From a virus, in IMG/VR virus record IMGVR_UViG_3300008108_000016, positions 62,001 to 126,000 of that record: a DNA stretch of 64,000 nt; one strand, 5' to 3'. The stretch's first letter is position 1. Every line of letters begins with the position of its first letter. A program made the position numbers and the translations under genes. Shown here in pieces: positions 25,604 through 35,652 of the stretch. The notes beneath the pieces were generated by a model. It did not search any database and was not told the origin of the DNA. It saw nothing but the letters and a program-made list of their open reading frames with translations.

Positions 25604-28600
25604 TTAAGATTCTCCCGTTGCAATTGTTTGCCAATCAACATTTCCTGTCAATGCGGCATTAGCATTAGTGTTTATTATAAAACCTGTAGTTGTTTTTGAT
25701 TCATAAGTAAATACTCTATTGTCCGAACCCGTAATCCCAATAGTGTAATTTGTGGTCGGGTAAGTATTTGTAAAGGTTACTGTATATTTTCTTGGTGTTC
25801 CTATAAAACTTGCGGCAGTAACAGTTCCTGATTTTATATTTAATCCTATGGTTGCCGTTAAATTTGATTGACCTTGATTTCTACTAATTGTTAATGTGTT
25901 GGCGGAATATGTTACTCCGGTAACAAAGGTATCCGCCGAAACAAATCCTGTTACATTAAACGTTCCTCCCGTATTATTTGTAAATGTTGCGGTTCCGTTT
26001 GAATATGTTCCACCTGTAACTCTTATATCAGTTGGTAAATTTTGGTAAGTTGTTGCCGATAATACAGACGAGCTTATCGTACCTGTTGATGTTAGTCCTG
26101 TCACAGTATTAAATAAAACATTGAAAGTCCCACCTGTGTTATTTGTAAATGTAAATGTATTATTAGAATAAGTGGATCCTGTTACAAATACATCAGTTCC
26201 TGATGTTCCTCCTGTTGTGAAACCTGTAACAGTAAATGTACCTCCAGTGTTGTTTGTAAAAGTTGCGATTCCACTTGAATATGTTCCTCCTGTTACAAAA
26301 ACATCAATTGGTAAATTCTGATATGTGGTTGCTGATACTGTGTTTGCAGTTAATCCATTTGTAAACACTGTTGGCCCTGTAACCGTACCTCCCGTAAATG
26401 TTGATCCTCCTGACGATGGTTGCCATGAAGCATTGCCATTAGCATCTGATGTTAAAACATAACCATTAGTTCCTCCTGATGTCATTTGGAAGTTTGTTGT
26501 TATCGTTTTACCTGAAATGTTTACTTGATTTCCTGCCGCAAATATTAAATTACTTCTGTTTGAGTTATTTGTGCCATTACCAACAATGAACGCACCTTGA
26601 GTGGTATCTCCTGTTGTATTCCACAAACCTTGAGCGTGTTGATAATCACCTGATGTAACAGTTCCAATCCCCTCAGAATGTGAATAATCACCAAAAGCAT
26701 TTGTGGATATACCTTCAGAATGAGAACCATTACCCCAAGAAATAGTTTCCTTACCTTCAGCATGTGACCATAAACCAATTGATCTTGTATCATTTCCTTC
26801 GGAGTGAGACCACAAACCATGTGTAATACCGCTTAATCCTTCTGAATGAGAAAAATGCCCTGTATTTATATCAGATTTAAAAGGTGTTCTTACATTTGGA
26901 AATGATAAAATAACAGTACTATTAAAACTAGTATCCATTAATTGTAAATCAGTCTCAGAACCATTAAATGTAACACCACTTACTTCATAATACCCATATA
27001 TACTATTGCTAATATAGTCATCTAATACAACATAGTTACCAAAATAACTTGTAATATCACCAATGGACGGATCAAACTGAGTGAATCCAGATAAAAATTT
27101 AACTAAGTACCCAAAAGCTCCTGATATCGTTGAGTCACCTTCCGAATGTGAATTTTTACCCGCGGAAATAGTTTCTGATCCCTCTGAATGAGACCAATTA
27201 CCTCTTGAAATTGTTTCTGATCCCTCTGAATGAGACCAATCACCAATTGAAATTGTTTGCTGACCTTCAGAGTGAGAATAAATACCACTTGAAATTGTTT
27301 GATTTCCTTCTGAATGAGACCAACCACCACTTGAATTTGTTTGTTTCCCTTCAGAGTGAGAATAAATACCACTTGAAGTTGTTTGCTGACCTTCAGAGTG
27401 AGAATAATTACCTGTTGAGGTTGTTTGGTAACCTTCAGAATGGGAGGATCTTCCAGATGATATCGTTGATTCACCCTCAGCATGAGAATAGTTACCTGAT
27501 GATAATGTTGCAATACCTTCAGAGTGTGACCCATATCCTGATGATGTTGTACCGTTACCTTCAGCGTGAGAATAGTTACCTGATGATGTGGTAGCCCCTC
27601 CTTCGGCATGAGAATAGCTACCTGACGAAGTAGTATAGTCCCCTTGCGCAAAACTATAATTTGTTGTTGCCGAAACGGCATTACCAAAAGCAAAAGATGT
27701 TATTCCTGACACGTAAGATGTTGGAGATTGTATTGAATCGTGAATTGTTATTGGTGAACAACCATATACGTTTGTAACATATAAATCTGTGATGCAATTA
27801 CCCGAACCCCCACTAAATGGTTCTGTTAGTCCTGTAACACTAAATGTTCCACCAGTATTATTGGTAAATGTTGCTGATCCTGACGAATATGTTCCTCCCG
27901 TTACAAAAACATCAACAGGTAGGTTTTGATAGGTTGTTGCTGAAATTGTTGTTGCGGATAACCCATTTGTAAATATTGTTGACCCTGTAACAGTACCTCC
28001 CGTAAACGAAGATTGTAACCCCCAATAAGAGTTTCCTAATGAATCTGAAGTTAAAACATAACCATTTGTTGCTCCAGATGTCATTTGGAAATTGGTTGTT
28101 TTTGTTTTTCCGTTAACCTCTAATCTTACTGAAGGTGTTGATGTGTTTATACCCACGTTACCCACGGCAGTAATTATCATCTTTTCACTAAATGATGATC
28201 CTGTTAATGTAAAAAATTGTAAATCTCCCGACTCTTGGGAAATAGTGTTGTTCGTATTACCAACTTTAATTGCAGCCCTTGCAATATATGTGGATCCATT
28301 ATTTGCAACAGCAAAAACTAAACCGTTTTGATTTACAGGGTCAAAAATGTATCTTTGATTAGTTGCTCCGACTGATTCCACCCCAAATGTTGCTCTTGGA
28401 GATATATTTGATCCCCCGAGAGAAGTTCTATATTGAGGATCCGTTACAGTTGTACCCCCAAGATTCACTAAACGACCACCTAAAACAGTATTACCCGTTA
28501 CGGTTAAATCACCATTATCTGTAAGACCTGTCACAGTATTAAATAATACATTGAAAGTCCCACCTGTGTTATTTGTAAATGTAAATGTATTATTAGAATA

Positions 28601-31600
28601 AGTGGATCCTGTTACAAATACATCTGTGTTGCCTGCAGAAAAACCTGTGATATTATATGATCCACCAGAAACGGTACTCAAAGATAATGTCCCACCTGAA
28701 TATGTTCCACCTGTAAATGAATTCAAAAATCTATTATCATTATCACTTACAACTGTTGTACTTGAACTTGATGTTTTTACTTTACCAAACGTGGTTGTTG
28801 ATGCGGTTGAAATCCAATCGTTTAATGTACCACTTACATCCGCATAAGGTATTGCATTTGCGGATGGTGTTGTAGAACCAACAGGATCTAAACCACCAAA
28901 TTGATGTCTTGTTGCGTGAGATTGTATTGTTACACCATTTATCGTTCCAGCACTTACAATATTATTAGTACCCATATCAAGGTTTCCGCTCATCGCACGA
29001 GCACCACTAACCAAAAGATATTGTGTATGATCGTCAGCCGTTAAACCAAGCAAGTTTCCATGAACCGAAGATGCGTTCACCCCACCCGCTCTAAATGCGA
29101 TTGTGGGTCTTATATCCTCAATTTGAGTAATACCACTTGTACCTTCTTGAACATATATGTTTGCAATTTGAACAACACCATCTGTAAAATATGTTGGTGG
29201 TGTTGGTAAAAGAGCGTTCTCCGTTTGTACTAATGTTGAGTATTCATTTTGACCTAACACCAAAAAGTAATTCTCGTAGGATCCTTCACCTACAGTGTAT
29301 AATGTGTGTTTTGTAAAATAACCTGTAGTTAACCCTGTTAAAGTACCATTAAAATCATATTGGGTATTGTTAACTAATGTTGTTGCGGTGGTAACCCAAG
29401 TTGATCCTGTTCCATTTCTATAATATTGTGTAAATGTTAATCCAGTACCACCTGTCGGTAAAAATTCATTTGACGAAAAATGATAATCACCTTGAGTTAC
29501 ATCTAATGTAAATGGTGTTGTTCCTTCTGTTACTATTGATCCATTTGCAAAAATTGGCCCTAACGCTTCTGTGAATAATGAATCAAAACGATTTGATGTG
29601 TGTTCCGCATTTAAAGGGGACAAATCAATGAACTCAACCCCTGTTGAATTTGTTACAACTCTACCCAATAATATATTATAAGACGTAATTGGTTTTGTTC
29701 CTGAACTTACAAGATTAGTATTTTCGTTAATATAAATGTAATTATCGGTATTTGCCGATAATGTGATTAAATTATTTACCCAATCTATTCTTCTAACGAT
29801 TCCACTATTATCGGATTTTTCTAAATAACCAAACCCACTATCAGCTTGAACTGTAAAACCACTTATAACACTTATGGAACCACCACTTAACAACCCCATA
29901 GTTGATCCTTCAAATATAAGAGTGGTAAAATCGGTATGTGAACCATCGGTAAATGTAACAGATGCTTTTCTTGTTATACCAAATTCACCATCCTCAATAT
30001 CCAAAAATGCCCAATATACATCATCAGAAACTGTAAATACTTTTTCGTGGTTTGAACTACCACCAAATGTACCAAACGTACCAATTCTTTCAACATATAA
30101 ATCCCATTCACCACTAACAAAACTTGCATTATCAACATCAAATCTAATAGGAAGACCAACATTTGGATTTCTAATCCCATAGGTAAATCCATCAACTGTA
30201 ATTGTACTACAATACAATCCAGCCCCATCTTGAACGTAATATGCGGTACTGCCTGATACTCCATTACTTTGATTATCACCAACAAAGATACTTAATGTTG
30301 CCCCACTACCTGTGGCATAATTACAATATGTGATATTACCACCAGTTGGGAAGTTAAAGTAGTTTTCCATATTTGCCAACGCCAAGTACCCATTGTTACC
30401 AATTACTTTGGTTCCATATGTGTATTCTCCGTTGTAATCTATATATTCACCATAAAATTTAGTATCCTGAGTATCAGACTCTATCCAAATATTAGTATCA
30501 CAATCATACATTGATATTTTATGTGCTTGGGCAAAATCACCAACATCGTAACAATAAATTCCAGCATAACCTGATGGTGCTCCACTTAAACTTAAAAATG
30601 ATATTTCATTATTAATACCAATTTTTATAATGTGCTGAGTGTTTGTATTCGGTAAAATTTGAGTTGTTTGAATGTTACTACCAACAATACTTACATATGG
30701 TGTTTGTGTTAAATCAATTTCATTTTCATAAAATTCTCCGGGATCAACTGAAATTACATATCTATTATTAATAGAAGTATTACCTGAACTAATTAAATAG
30801 TCAACCGCAGATTTAATTGACGAAAAGTCCCCACCTTTTTTTGCTACGGTTATTTCTTTCGGGTCTTGGTTTACCTCATAAAGTGGCGCATTTTGATTTA
30901 TAATTGTTTTTAAAAAGTTGTCAGTTCCTTGAACTTTTCCCGTTGCTCCTGAATGTGCAATATTTACATCTATTGTGTTGTTCTCAAAATTAAGAGCAAT
31001 CGCATCAATACTAGGAGCGGATCCAATTTGGGGTGCGTCAATACCTATTGCCCATCTTTGGAAGTTGACTGCGGTTAATCTTAAAAATCCTCCGTTTTCT
31101 ACGTAGAATCCTGTTCCCGCAGCAGCACCTGCCGCCTTTGTTAAAAGACATCCATTAACAATGAAACCACAACTTGGTGCGTCGGCTTTAGCAAAAACCA
31201 ATCCAGATGTTGTAACAATACCACCATTTGTGGATGTTACGTTTCTTAATTGCATTCTACCAATACCACTTCCACTATTTGTTGAGTAAAAACCTATTGT
31301 GAACGGATACCCACCATACTTAACATTTGAACATTGCATAATGATGTTAGCACCACCATAAGCAACTACTTTAGCGTGTGTGTAATTCGCACCAAACCTT
31401 ACGTTTTCTACGTAAGAAATTGCCGCAGATTGTGGTGTTGTTGAAGATGAATAAACAATTGCAGATACACCCGTTCCCGTACATCCTTGAATTTGAAAGT
31501 CAAATATACCTGATTGATCACTTAAATGTATTAATGTTTGTGATGGATCATTTGCTTGAATTACGGTTGATATTGATGTATCACCTTTAATTGCAGCATA

Positions 31601-33115
31601 AGATGGTATAGTAAAGGGGTCTTCATTATAAACACCACCTGCAACTCTTACGGTATATGTATTTGCCGATGTCGCTCCTGTAATACTATTTATCGCATCT
31701 TTTATTGAATTAAAATCAACTCCAGTACTCCCTGTTAACGCAACGGTAATCGTGTTATTAGTTATCAACAAAGAATTAATACTACTCAATTCAACATCAC
31801 CTGTTGTTGAATTTCTAACTAAAACAGATGTTTCATTATTATTTGTTGTCGGTGTTGTTGATATATTTAGAGTATTTGCGGTCAAGACATTTGTTAATGT
31901 TTGACCTGTAACACTAAAATCACCATTAACCGTAAGTCCTGTCACATCATTAATAGTTGCGGTTAAAGTATTCCCTGAATTATCAGTTAATGTAAAAGTA
32001 TTATCATTGTAGGTAAAACCAGTTGTGAATTTATCGTTATCTGTAATACCCGTTGTTGATATTGTGAAATTAGGATATGTTCCTGTAACTGAAATGTATT
32101 GTCCGTCATTTAATGTAACAATTTGATCTGGATCAGTATTTGTTATTGTAAAATTAGGATATGTCCCACCCGTTAATATTCCTGTTCCTCCTGATATTGT
32201 AACAACTTGATCAGGGTCAGTATTTATGATATTTATGTTTCCTGTGGTTGTGTTTGCTGATAATCCTGTTCCTGTTGTTAATGAATTAACATAACTTGTT
32301 TCACCTGTATAAAATCCTGTTACATTAAATGTTCCTCCTGTATTATTTGTAAACGTTGCAGATCCATTTGAATACGTACCTCCTGTAACAAAAACATCAA
32401 TCGGTAAATTTAAATAAGTTGATGCGGAAATTGTATTTGCGGTTAAATTATTAGTGGTTGTATTTCCGGTCACATTTAAATTACCATTAATTGTTAAACC
32501 ACTAAAATCATTAATTGTTACCGAAAAATTAGTATTATTATTATTATTAGATATTGTTAATACGTTATTTGAATATGTGTATGCGGTTATAAAGGTGTTT
32601 GCATCTCCGGTTAAAGACGTTAAGTCTAAAGTGTACGCCGATAAAATATCATTTCTATCAAAATATGCAAATCCATTTGAATACGTTGCTCCCGTTGTAA
32701 ATGTATTTGGTATCCCCGTTAAATTTGATCCATCACCATATAATGTTCCTCCACTAATTATTGGTGAATATATTGTATTTGCGGTAAGACCATTTAGAAA
32801 AATTGTTGATCCCGATACTGTTCCACCAGTAAAAGTTCCTCCACCACCTCCTGTATTGAAAATAGACCAATCGGATAATGTTCCGTTCCATGGAGAAGGG
32901 TTCAGTTTATAATAATCTGTTCCACCTGAAACACCAACAACCATTCCCGCTCTTCTACGAAGATCTGGTATGTTATTTAAATCGGAAAGTAAATCAACAT
33001 TTCGGAATCCATCAATACCATATAATGGATCAATAACGGGATACTGATCCGTAGGTTCTGATGGTGAAATAAAACCAAAAACCTCAACACCTCCTGATAA
33101 ACTAAAACTCATCAT
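25604..33115 (-). CDS. Giant tail fibre with beta-helix and YadA-head-like repeats
   Basis: The 2503-aa product starts at tandem ATGs (33115/33112). Residues 1-130 are a likely attachment region. Two pectin-lyase-like beta-helix segments begin near 468 (FNSIKDAINSI, VRVAGGVYNEDPF) and 762 (FSSIKSAVDYL, ISVDPGEFYENE). A fibre hinge GLTADDHTQYLL lies near 1358, and NVGINTSTPSVRLEVNG near 1655. About 17 SH(S/A)EG repeats of 14 residues, like YadA head coils, fill 1820-2160 with one insertion. The C-terminus is a small beta domain. Many copies of a TFTNNTGGTFNVTGF module separate the parts. It is a trimeric receptor-binding fibre by inference. No S74 chaperone domain was seen. Confidence 0.85.
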   Translation of the reverse strand: MMSFSLSGGVEVFGFISPSEPTDQYPVIDPLYGIDGFRNVDLLSDLNNIPDLRRRAGMVVGVSGGTDYYKLNPSPWNGTLSDWSIFNTGGGGGTFTGGTVSGSTIFLNGLTANTIYSPIISGGTLYGDGSNLTGIPNTFTTGATYSNGFAYFDRNDILSAYTLDLTSLTGDANTFITAYTYSNNVLTISNNNNNTNFSVTINDFSGLTINGNLNVTGNTTTNNLTANTISASTYLNLPIDVFVTGGTYSNGSATFTNNTGGTFNVTGFYTGETSYVNSLTTGTGLSANTTTGNINIINTDPDQVVTISGGTGILTGGTYPNFTITNTDPDQIVTLNDGQYISVTGTYPNFTISTTGITDNDKFTTGFTYNDNTFTLTDNSGNTLTATINDVTGLTVNGDFSVTGQTLTNVLTANTLNISTTPTTNNNETSVLVRNSTTGDVELSSINSLLITNNTITVALTGSTGVDFNSIKDAINSITGATSANTYTVRVAGGVYNEDPFTIPSYAAIKGDTSISTVIQANDPSQTLIHLSDQSGIFDFQIQGCTGTGVSAIVYSSSTTPQSAAISYVENVRFGANYTHAKVVAYGGANIIMQCSNVKYGGYPFTIGFYSTNSGSGIGRMQLRNVTSTNGGIVTTSGLVFAKADAPSCGFIVNGCLLTKAAGAAAGTGFYVENGGFLRLTAVNFQRWAIGIDAPQIGSAPSIDAIALNFENNTIDVNIAHSGATGKVQGTDNFLKTIINQNAPLYEVNQDPKEITVAKKGGDFSSIKSAVDYLISSGNTSINNRYVISVDPGEFYENEIDLTQTPYVSIVGSNIQTTQILPNTNTQHIIKIGINNEISFLSLSGAPSGYAGIYCYDVGDFAQAHKISMYDCDTNIWIESDTQDTKFYGEYIDYNGEYTYGTKVIGNNGYLALANMENYFNFPTGGNITYCNYATGSGATLSIFVGDNQSNGVSGSTAYYVQDGAGLYCSTITVDGFTYGIRNPNVGLPIRFDVDNASFVSGEWDLYVERIGTFGTFGGSSNHEKVFTVSDDVYWAFLDIEDGEFGITRKASVTFTDGSHTDFTTLIFEGSTMGLLSGGSISVISGFTVQADSGFGYLEKSDNSGIVRRIDWVNNLITLSANTDNYIYINENTNLVSSGTKPITSYNILLGRVVTNSTGVEFIDLSPLNAEHTSNRFDSLFTEALGPIFANGSIVTEGTTPFTLDVTQGDYHFSSNEFLPTGGTGLTFTQYYRNGTGSTWVTTATTLVNNTQYDFNGTLTGLTTGYFTKHTLYTVGEGSYENYFLVLGQNEYSTLVQTENALLPTPPTYFTDGVVQIANIYVQEGTSGITQIEDIRPTIAFRAGGVNASSVHGNLLGLTADDHTQYLLVSGARAMSGNLDMGTNNIVSAGTINGVTIQSHATRHQFGGLDPVGSTTPSANAIPYADVSGTLNDWISTASTTTFGKVKTSSSSTTVVSDNDNRFLNSFTGGTYSGGTLSLSTVSGGSYNITGFSAGNTDVFVTGSTYSNNTFTFTNNTGGTFNVLFNTVTGLTDNGDLTVTGNTVLGGRLVNLGGTTVTDPQYRTSLGGSNISPRATFGVESVGATNQRYIFDPVNQNGLVFAVANNGSTYIARAAIKVGNTNNTISQESGDLQFFTLTGSSFSEKMIITAVGNVGINTSTPSVRLEVNGKTKTTNFQMTSGATNGYVLTSDSLGNSYWGLQSSFTGGTVTGSTIFTNGLSATTISATTYQNLPVDVFVTGGTYSSGSATFTNNTGGTFSVTGLTEPFSGGSGNCITDLYVTNVYGCSPITIHDSIQSPTSYVSGITSFAFGNAVSATTNYSFAQGDYTTSSGSYSHAEGGATTSSGNYSHAEGNGTTSSGYGSHSEGIATLSSGNYSHAEGESTISSGRSSHSEGYQTTSTGNYSHSEGQQTTSSGIYSHSEGKQTNSSGGWSHSEGNQTISSGIYSHSEGQQTISIGDWSHSEGSETISRGNWSHSEGSETISAGKNSHSEGDSTISGAFGYLVKFLSGFTQFDPSIGDITSYFGNYVVLDDYISNSIYGYYEVSGVTFNGSETDLQLMDTSFNSTVILSFPNVRTPFKSDINTGHFSHSEGLSGITHGLWSHSEGNDTRSIGLWSHAEGKETISWGNGSHSEGISTNAFGDYSHSEGIGTVTSGDYQHAQGLWNTTGDTTQGAFIVGNGTNNSNRSNLIFAAGNQVNISGKTITTNFQMTSGGTNGYVLTSDANGNASWQPSSGGSTFTGGTVTGPTVFTNGLTANTVSATTYQNLPIDVFVTGGTYSSGIATFTNNTGGTFTVTGFTTGGTSGTDVFVTGSTYSNNTFTFTNNTGGTFNVLFNTVTGLTSTGTISSSVLSATTYQNLPTDIRVTGGTYSNGTATFTNNTGGTFNVTGFVSADTFVTGVTYSANTLTISRNQGQSNLTATIGLNIKSGTVTAASFIGTPRKYTVTFTNTYPTTNYTIGITGSDNRVFTYESKTTTGFIINTNANAALTGNVDWQTIATGES
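26097..26194. repeat. 98-base near-identical repeat, copy A
   Basis: Matches 28527-28624 with one visible mismatch. Both copies encode the same module of the giant fibre (NTVTGL/LFN and FTNNTGG on the minus strand), so they reflect recent duplication or gene conversion within the gene. Confidence 0.8.
26630..27650 (-). repeat. 42-base coding repeats (SHSEG, YadA-head type)
   Basis: Twelve consecutive 14-residue units with SHSEG or SHAEG cores lie at about 27110-27650. Five more lie at about 26640-26850, after an 85-residue insertion. Bases vary between units while the key His-Glu-Gly pattern stays, indicating selection on the protein fold. Confidence 0.85.
28527..28624. repeat. 98-base near-identical repeat, copy B
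   Basis: Partner of the copy at 26097-26194 in the same fibre gene, about 2.4 kb away and in the same orientation, so recombination between them would delete the YadA-like region. Confidence 0.8.
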
Positions 33116-33128
33116 AATTTATTAATAT

Positions 33129-33914
33129 TTATCCACACATCCAACAATATACTTGACCACTAAACGAGAAGAATGTTCTATATATATTGTATGTTATTGG
33201 GAATCCGTTTATATCTATAACTATCACAGTTCCGATTAAATTAATCGGAATATAATTACCTGAACAACCTGTTTCACTATCCCTAAATTCATTTGGTTGA
33301 GGAATTGTTTGAGGTATTAATATGTAACCATACCCACTTCCAAATTGGAAATCTACATAAGATTCTCTAGGGTCATTTGTGTTTACAAATGTTAATAATG
33401 ACACATCACCTGATGTTATTGTAGTACCACTAAACTTACCAAAATAAATTCCTGGCGGAGCCGGTAATGGAGTTTTTGTCGGTGTCGGAGTTGCGGTAAC
33501 AGTACATATGAACGTTGATGTTGGTGTAGGTGTCTGTGTTTTTGTTGGTGTAGGTGTTGCCGGAAGAGATTTTGTTGGTGTAGGTGTCGGCGTTAACTTA
33601 CAAGGATCAAAAGTTGGTGTAGGTGTTACAGTCGTTGTTGGCGTAGGTGTTTGAGTCCTTGTAGGAGTAACAGTCGGTGTTGGTGTGGGTGTCGGTCTTG
33701 GTACATTTAAAAAGTACGAACATTTTTGTGAAATAACATAAATTGTGTATGTACCAAAAATTTCAGTTGTTGGTGAAATTGATGAAGAATCAAACGTATA
33801 TGGCAATAGATGATCACCCAAATTATATACATTTTCTTCATTATCGGGCTTAAATATTATGTTGGCAATATTACCATCATAACTAGGGCTACTTATAGTT
33901 ATAAATTGTTCCAT
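33129..33914 (-). CDS. Virion-type protein with long Pro/Thr linker
   Basis: The 261-aa protein has an N-terminal beta domain (1-75, with a Tyr/Cys patch [11 protein letters not shown]). A Pro-Thr repeat linker of about 85 residues follows ([10 protein letters not shown]-like), with two Cys-containing breaks. A C-terminal beta domain has [19 protein letters not shown] and ends YCWMCG. PT linkers keep domains apart and are typical O-glycosylation targets. It lies between the giant fibre and a sugar-modifying block, so it is probably fibre- or baseplate-associated. I recognise no specific family. Confidence 0.6.
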   Translation of the reverse strand: MEQFITISSPSYDGNIANIIFKPDNEENVYNLGDHLLPYTFDSSSISPTTEIFGTYTIYVISQKCSYFLNVPRPTPTPTPTVTPTRTQTPTPTTTVTPTPTFDPCKLTPTPTPTKSLPATPTPTKTQTPTPTSTFICTVTATPTPTKTPLPAPPGIYFGKFSGTTITSGDVSLLTFVNTNDPRESYVDFQFGSGYGYILIPQTIPQPNEFRDSETGCSGNYIPINLIGTVIVIDINGFPITYNIYRTFFSFSGQVYCWMCG

Positions 33915-33939
33915 TGTGTCATTTATAAATACAATGGAA
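33909..33939. promoter_or_regulatory. Inverted repeat over the start codon of the PT-rich gene
   Basis: TTCCATTGT (33909-33917) and ACAATGGAA (33931-33939) are perfect 9-base inverted repeats. The minus-strand ATG (33912-33914) lies in one arm, and a TATTTAT motif (33925-33931) in the spacer reaches the first base of the other arm. It could be an operator or an RNA hairpin hiding the start codon. Confidence 0.5.
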
Positions 33940-34008
33940 TATCTATTTTTTTAATCTAATGTGTTTATACCAAACTCTTTCGTCTATAAATTAAAAAAAT
34001 AAATTTTA

Positions 34009-34815
34009 TCAAAAATAACCAAATTGATCAAACATCCATTTATATCTATTTTTTACCCAGTTGGATGCCTCAATACCTAATACTTCATTGTAATCTTTTT
34101 TAATTGGTTCAATCTTTTGTTTTATTGTATGATCACCATATATACCATATACACTATCATCTTCTGTTGTTATTTGTTCAACATGATCAAAATCGTGACC
34201 GTCATAATAAGGTAAACCCAAATAATTATATATTCTATCCATTTCAGTTTTTGGACTTGAGGTAAAGTCCTCAAATCTAACAAACAACATTTTATTGTTT
34301 AAACCTTCTTTAAAAATTTGATATAACCTTTCTAAAGCTAACCCAACAGGTTGACCTTGAGACCAAATATCAATTCTTTTTTCCGTTGTTGTGCCAGCCA
34401 TTTGAGAATGGTTTACAATTCCGGCATCCAAATGTTGATTTTTTCTGAAGTTTTTTTCCATTGATGCAAAAATTGCTCTTGGATCTCTAACCATACAAAT
34501 TATTTTTGGATTAGGATAAAATGAATTTAAGAAACCGTAATGAACTCCCCATCCTCTACTCTTATCTAAAACATATGGTTTGTCTGTAATCCCGTTATAA
34601 AAACCCTCAAGACCGTTACGACAAAAAGATAAAAAACCATCTTTCATTAAGTTTTGATCTTGGGCTTTAAATTCGGGTGAGTTAGAATAATTTGCTCTTG
34701 CGGCATAAACTAACTCTAATACACCTGAAGTTGGTGTAACATAAAAATCAGGATTTTGTCCCATTACATTTTGTAGTAATGTTGACCCTGCTCTTGGTAA
34801 AGAATGGACACTCAT
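34009..34815 (-). CDS. Sulfotransferase (copy 1)
   Basis: The 268-aa protein has the PAPS-binding 5'-phosphosulfate loop SLPRAGSTLLQNVM at residues 5-18 and the 3'-phosphate motif IICMVRDPRAIFASM near 105-118. This defines a PAPS-dependent sulfotransferase. Acceptors in the family are carbohydrates or tyrosines. It is paralogous to the gene at 37309: both have TPTSGV, KAQD, LDKSR and the same C-terminal GDH-IK-I pattern. Its start at 34815 lies 68 bases inside the upstream GT9-like gene, an unusually long overlap. Confidence 0.82.
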   Translation of the reverse strand: MSVHSLPRAGSTLLQNVMGQNPDFYVTPTSGVLELVYAARANYSNSPEFKAQDQNLMKDGFLSFCRNGLEGFYNGITDKPYVLDKSRGWGVHYGFLNSFYPNPKIICMVRDPRAIFASMEKNFRKNQHLDAGIVNHSQMAGTTTEKRIDIWSQGQPVGLALERLYQIFKEGLNNKMLFVRFEDFTSSPKTEMDRIYNYLGLPYYDGHDFDHVEQITTEDDSVYGIYGDHTIKQKIEPIKKDYNEVLGIEASNWVKNRYKWMFDQFGYF

Positions 34816-35632
34816 GTGTCATTCCGTTGAAATTATAATCAAACAGATAACTGTCAGGTAATTTAACATCTGTAGGTAAATCGGCAATAATATTTTTATG
34901 AATATCATAACCAAATAACTTTGGTGATGTTCCCACCCATAAAACGACCGATGGGAGATTTAATGCTGCCGATGCGTGTTGTAAAGAAGAATCAATTAAA
35001 ATTCTTTTTTCTGACATCAACAATAAAGAAAACAATTCCATGTTTGACATTGGGTCTTTAATTACCTCTACATTTTCTAAAGCATTAAATTCATGTCTAC
35101 AAATTTGTATTATGTGATAATATTTTGAATAGTGATTAACCAAATGTTGTGATACAGAAATTGGCATATCTCTTGTCCATGAATAAGGATAAGGTTGGTC
35201 GTTTAAAGGTCCTCCGTTTGTTTGAATAACCATAATTGGTTTTTCTCTTTTCCATCTGTTAAACCCAACTTGTTTTTGCCTTAAATTGAATTTTAATTCA
35301 GGTTGTTCCCCGTTGTACTCCAATCCAAATAATTTACACCAATTTAAAATCAATGGTAATTTTTTATGAATGTGGTCATCCGTAAAATATGGTTCGTGTT
35401 TAAAAATCTTAATATCCTTATCTTTAATAAAATCATCATAAAAATATGGAGTATTACCGATTCTATAAACTCTATCCACAAAATCCAAATTCAAGAATAT
35501 TTCTGGATACGCACAAACAACAATAAGATCCCTATCGGGAAAATTGTTTTTAATACATTTAGCAACTGCGGTTGATGATACGTGTTTTCCTAATCCACCC
35601 TCAAGGTGAAATAATGAATATTTTTTTTCCAT
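34748..35632 (-). CDS. GT9-like (heptosyltransferase-type) glycosyltransferase
   Basis: The 294-aa protein has a GT-B layout: N-terminal FHLEGGLGKHVSSTAVAKCI (glycine loop). A C-terminal nucleotide-sugar half has MVIQTNGG, MSEKRILIDSSLQHASAALNLPSVVLWVG and a late HECPF. This is the pattern of ADP-heptose:LPS heptosyltransferase relatives. It lies between a sulfotransferase and the BAHT-like gene, all minus strand. The last 22 codons overlap the sulfotransferase start, so its original C-terminus may have been replaced when the genes were joined. Confidence 0.7.
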   Translation of the reverse strand: MEKKYSLFHLEGGLGKHVSSTAVAKCIKNNFPDRDLIVVCAYPEIFLNLDFVDRVYRIGNTPYFYDDFIKDKDIKIFKHEPYFTDDHIHKKLPLILNWCKLFGLEYNGEQPELKFNLRQKQVGFNRWKREKPIMVIQTNGGPLNDQPYPYSWTRDMPISVSQHLVNHYSKYYHIIQICRHEFNALENVEVIKDPMSNMELFSLLLMSEKRILIDSSLQHASAALNLPSVVLWVGTSPKLFGYDIHKNIIADLPTDVKLPDSYLFDYNFNGMTHECPFFTKSRVNITTKCNGTKS

Positions 35633-35652
35633 GATTAAATTATAATTTGATT

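Noticed and set aside
26545-27693. Long open frames on both strands and in a second frame of the giant fibre repeats (such as 27103-27693 and 27205-27594)
   Set aside because: They mirror the 42-base coding repeats of the fibre; composition is biased and periodic, with no start context and no family pattern.
33470-33710. Simple-sequence repeat of GGTGTTGGTGTAGGTGTC type as a microsatellite or array
   Set aside because: It is the coding sequence of a Pro-Thr linker in an intact gene.
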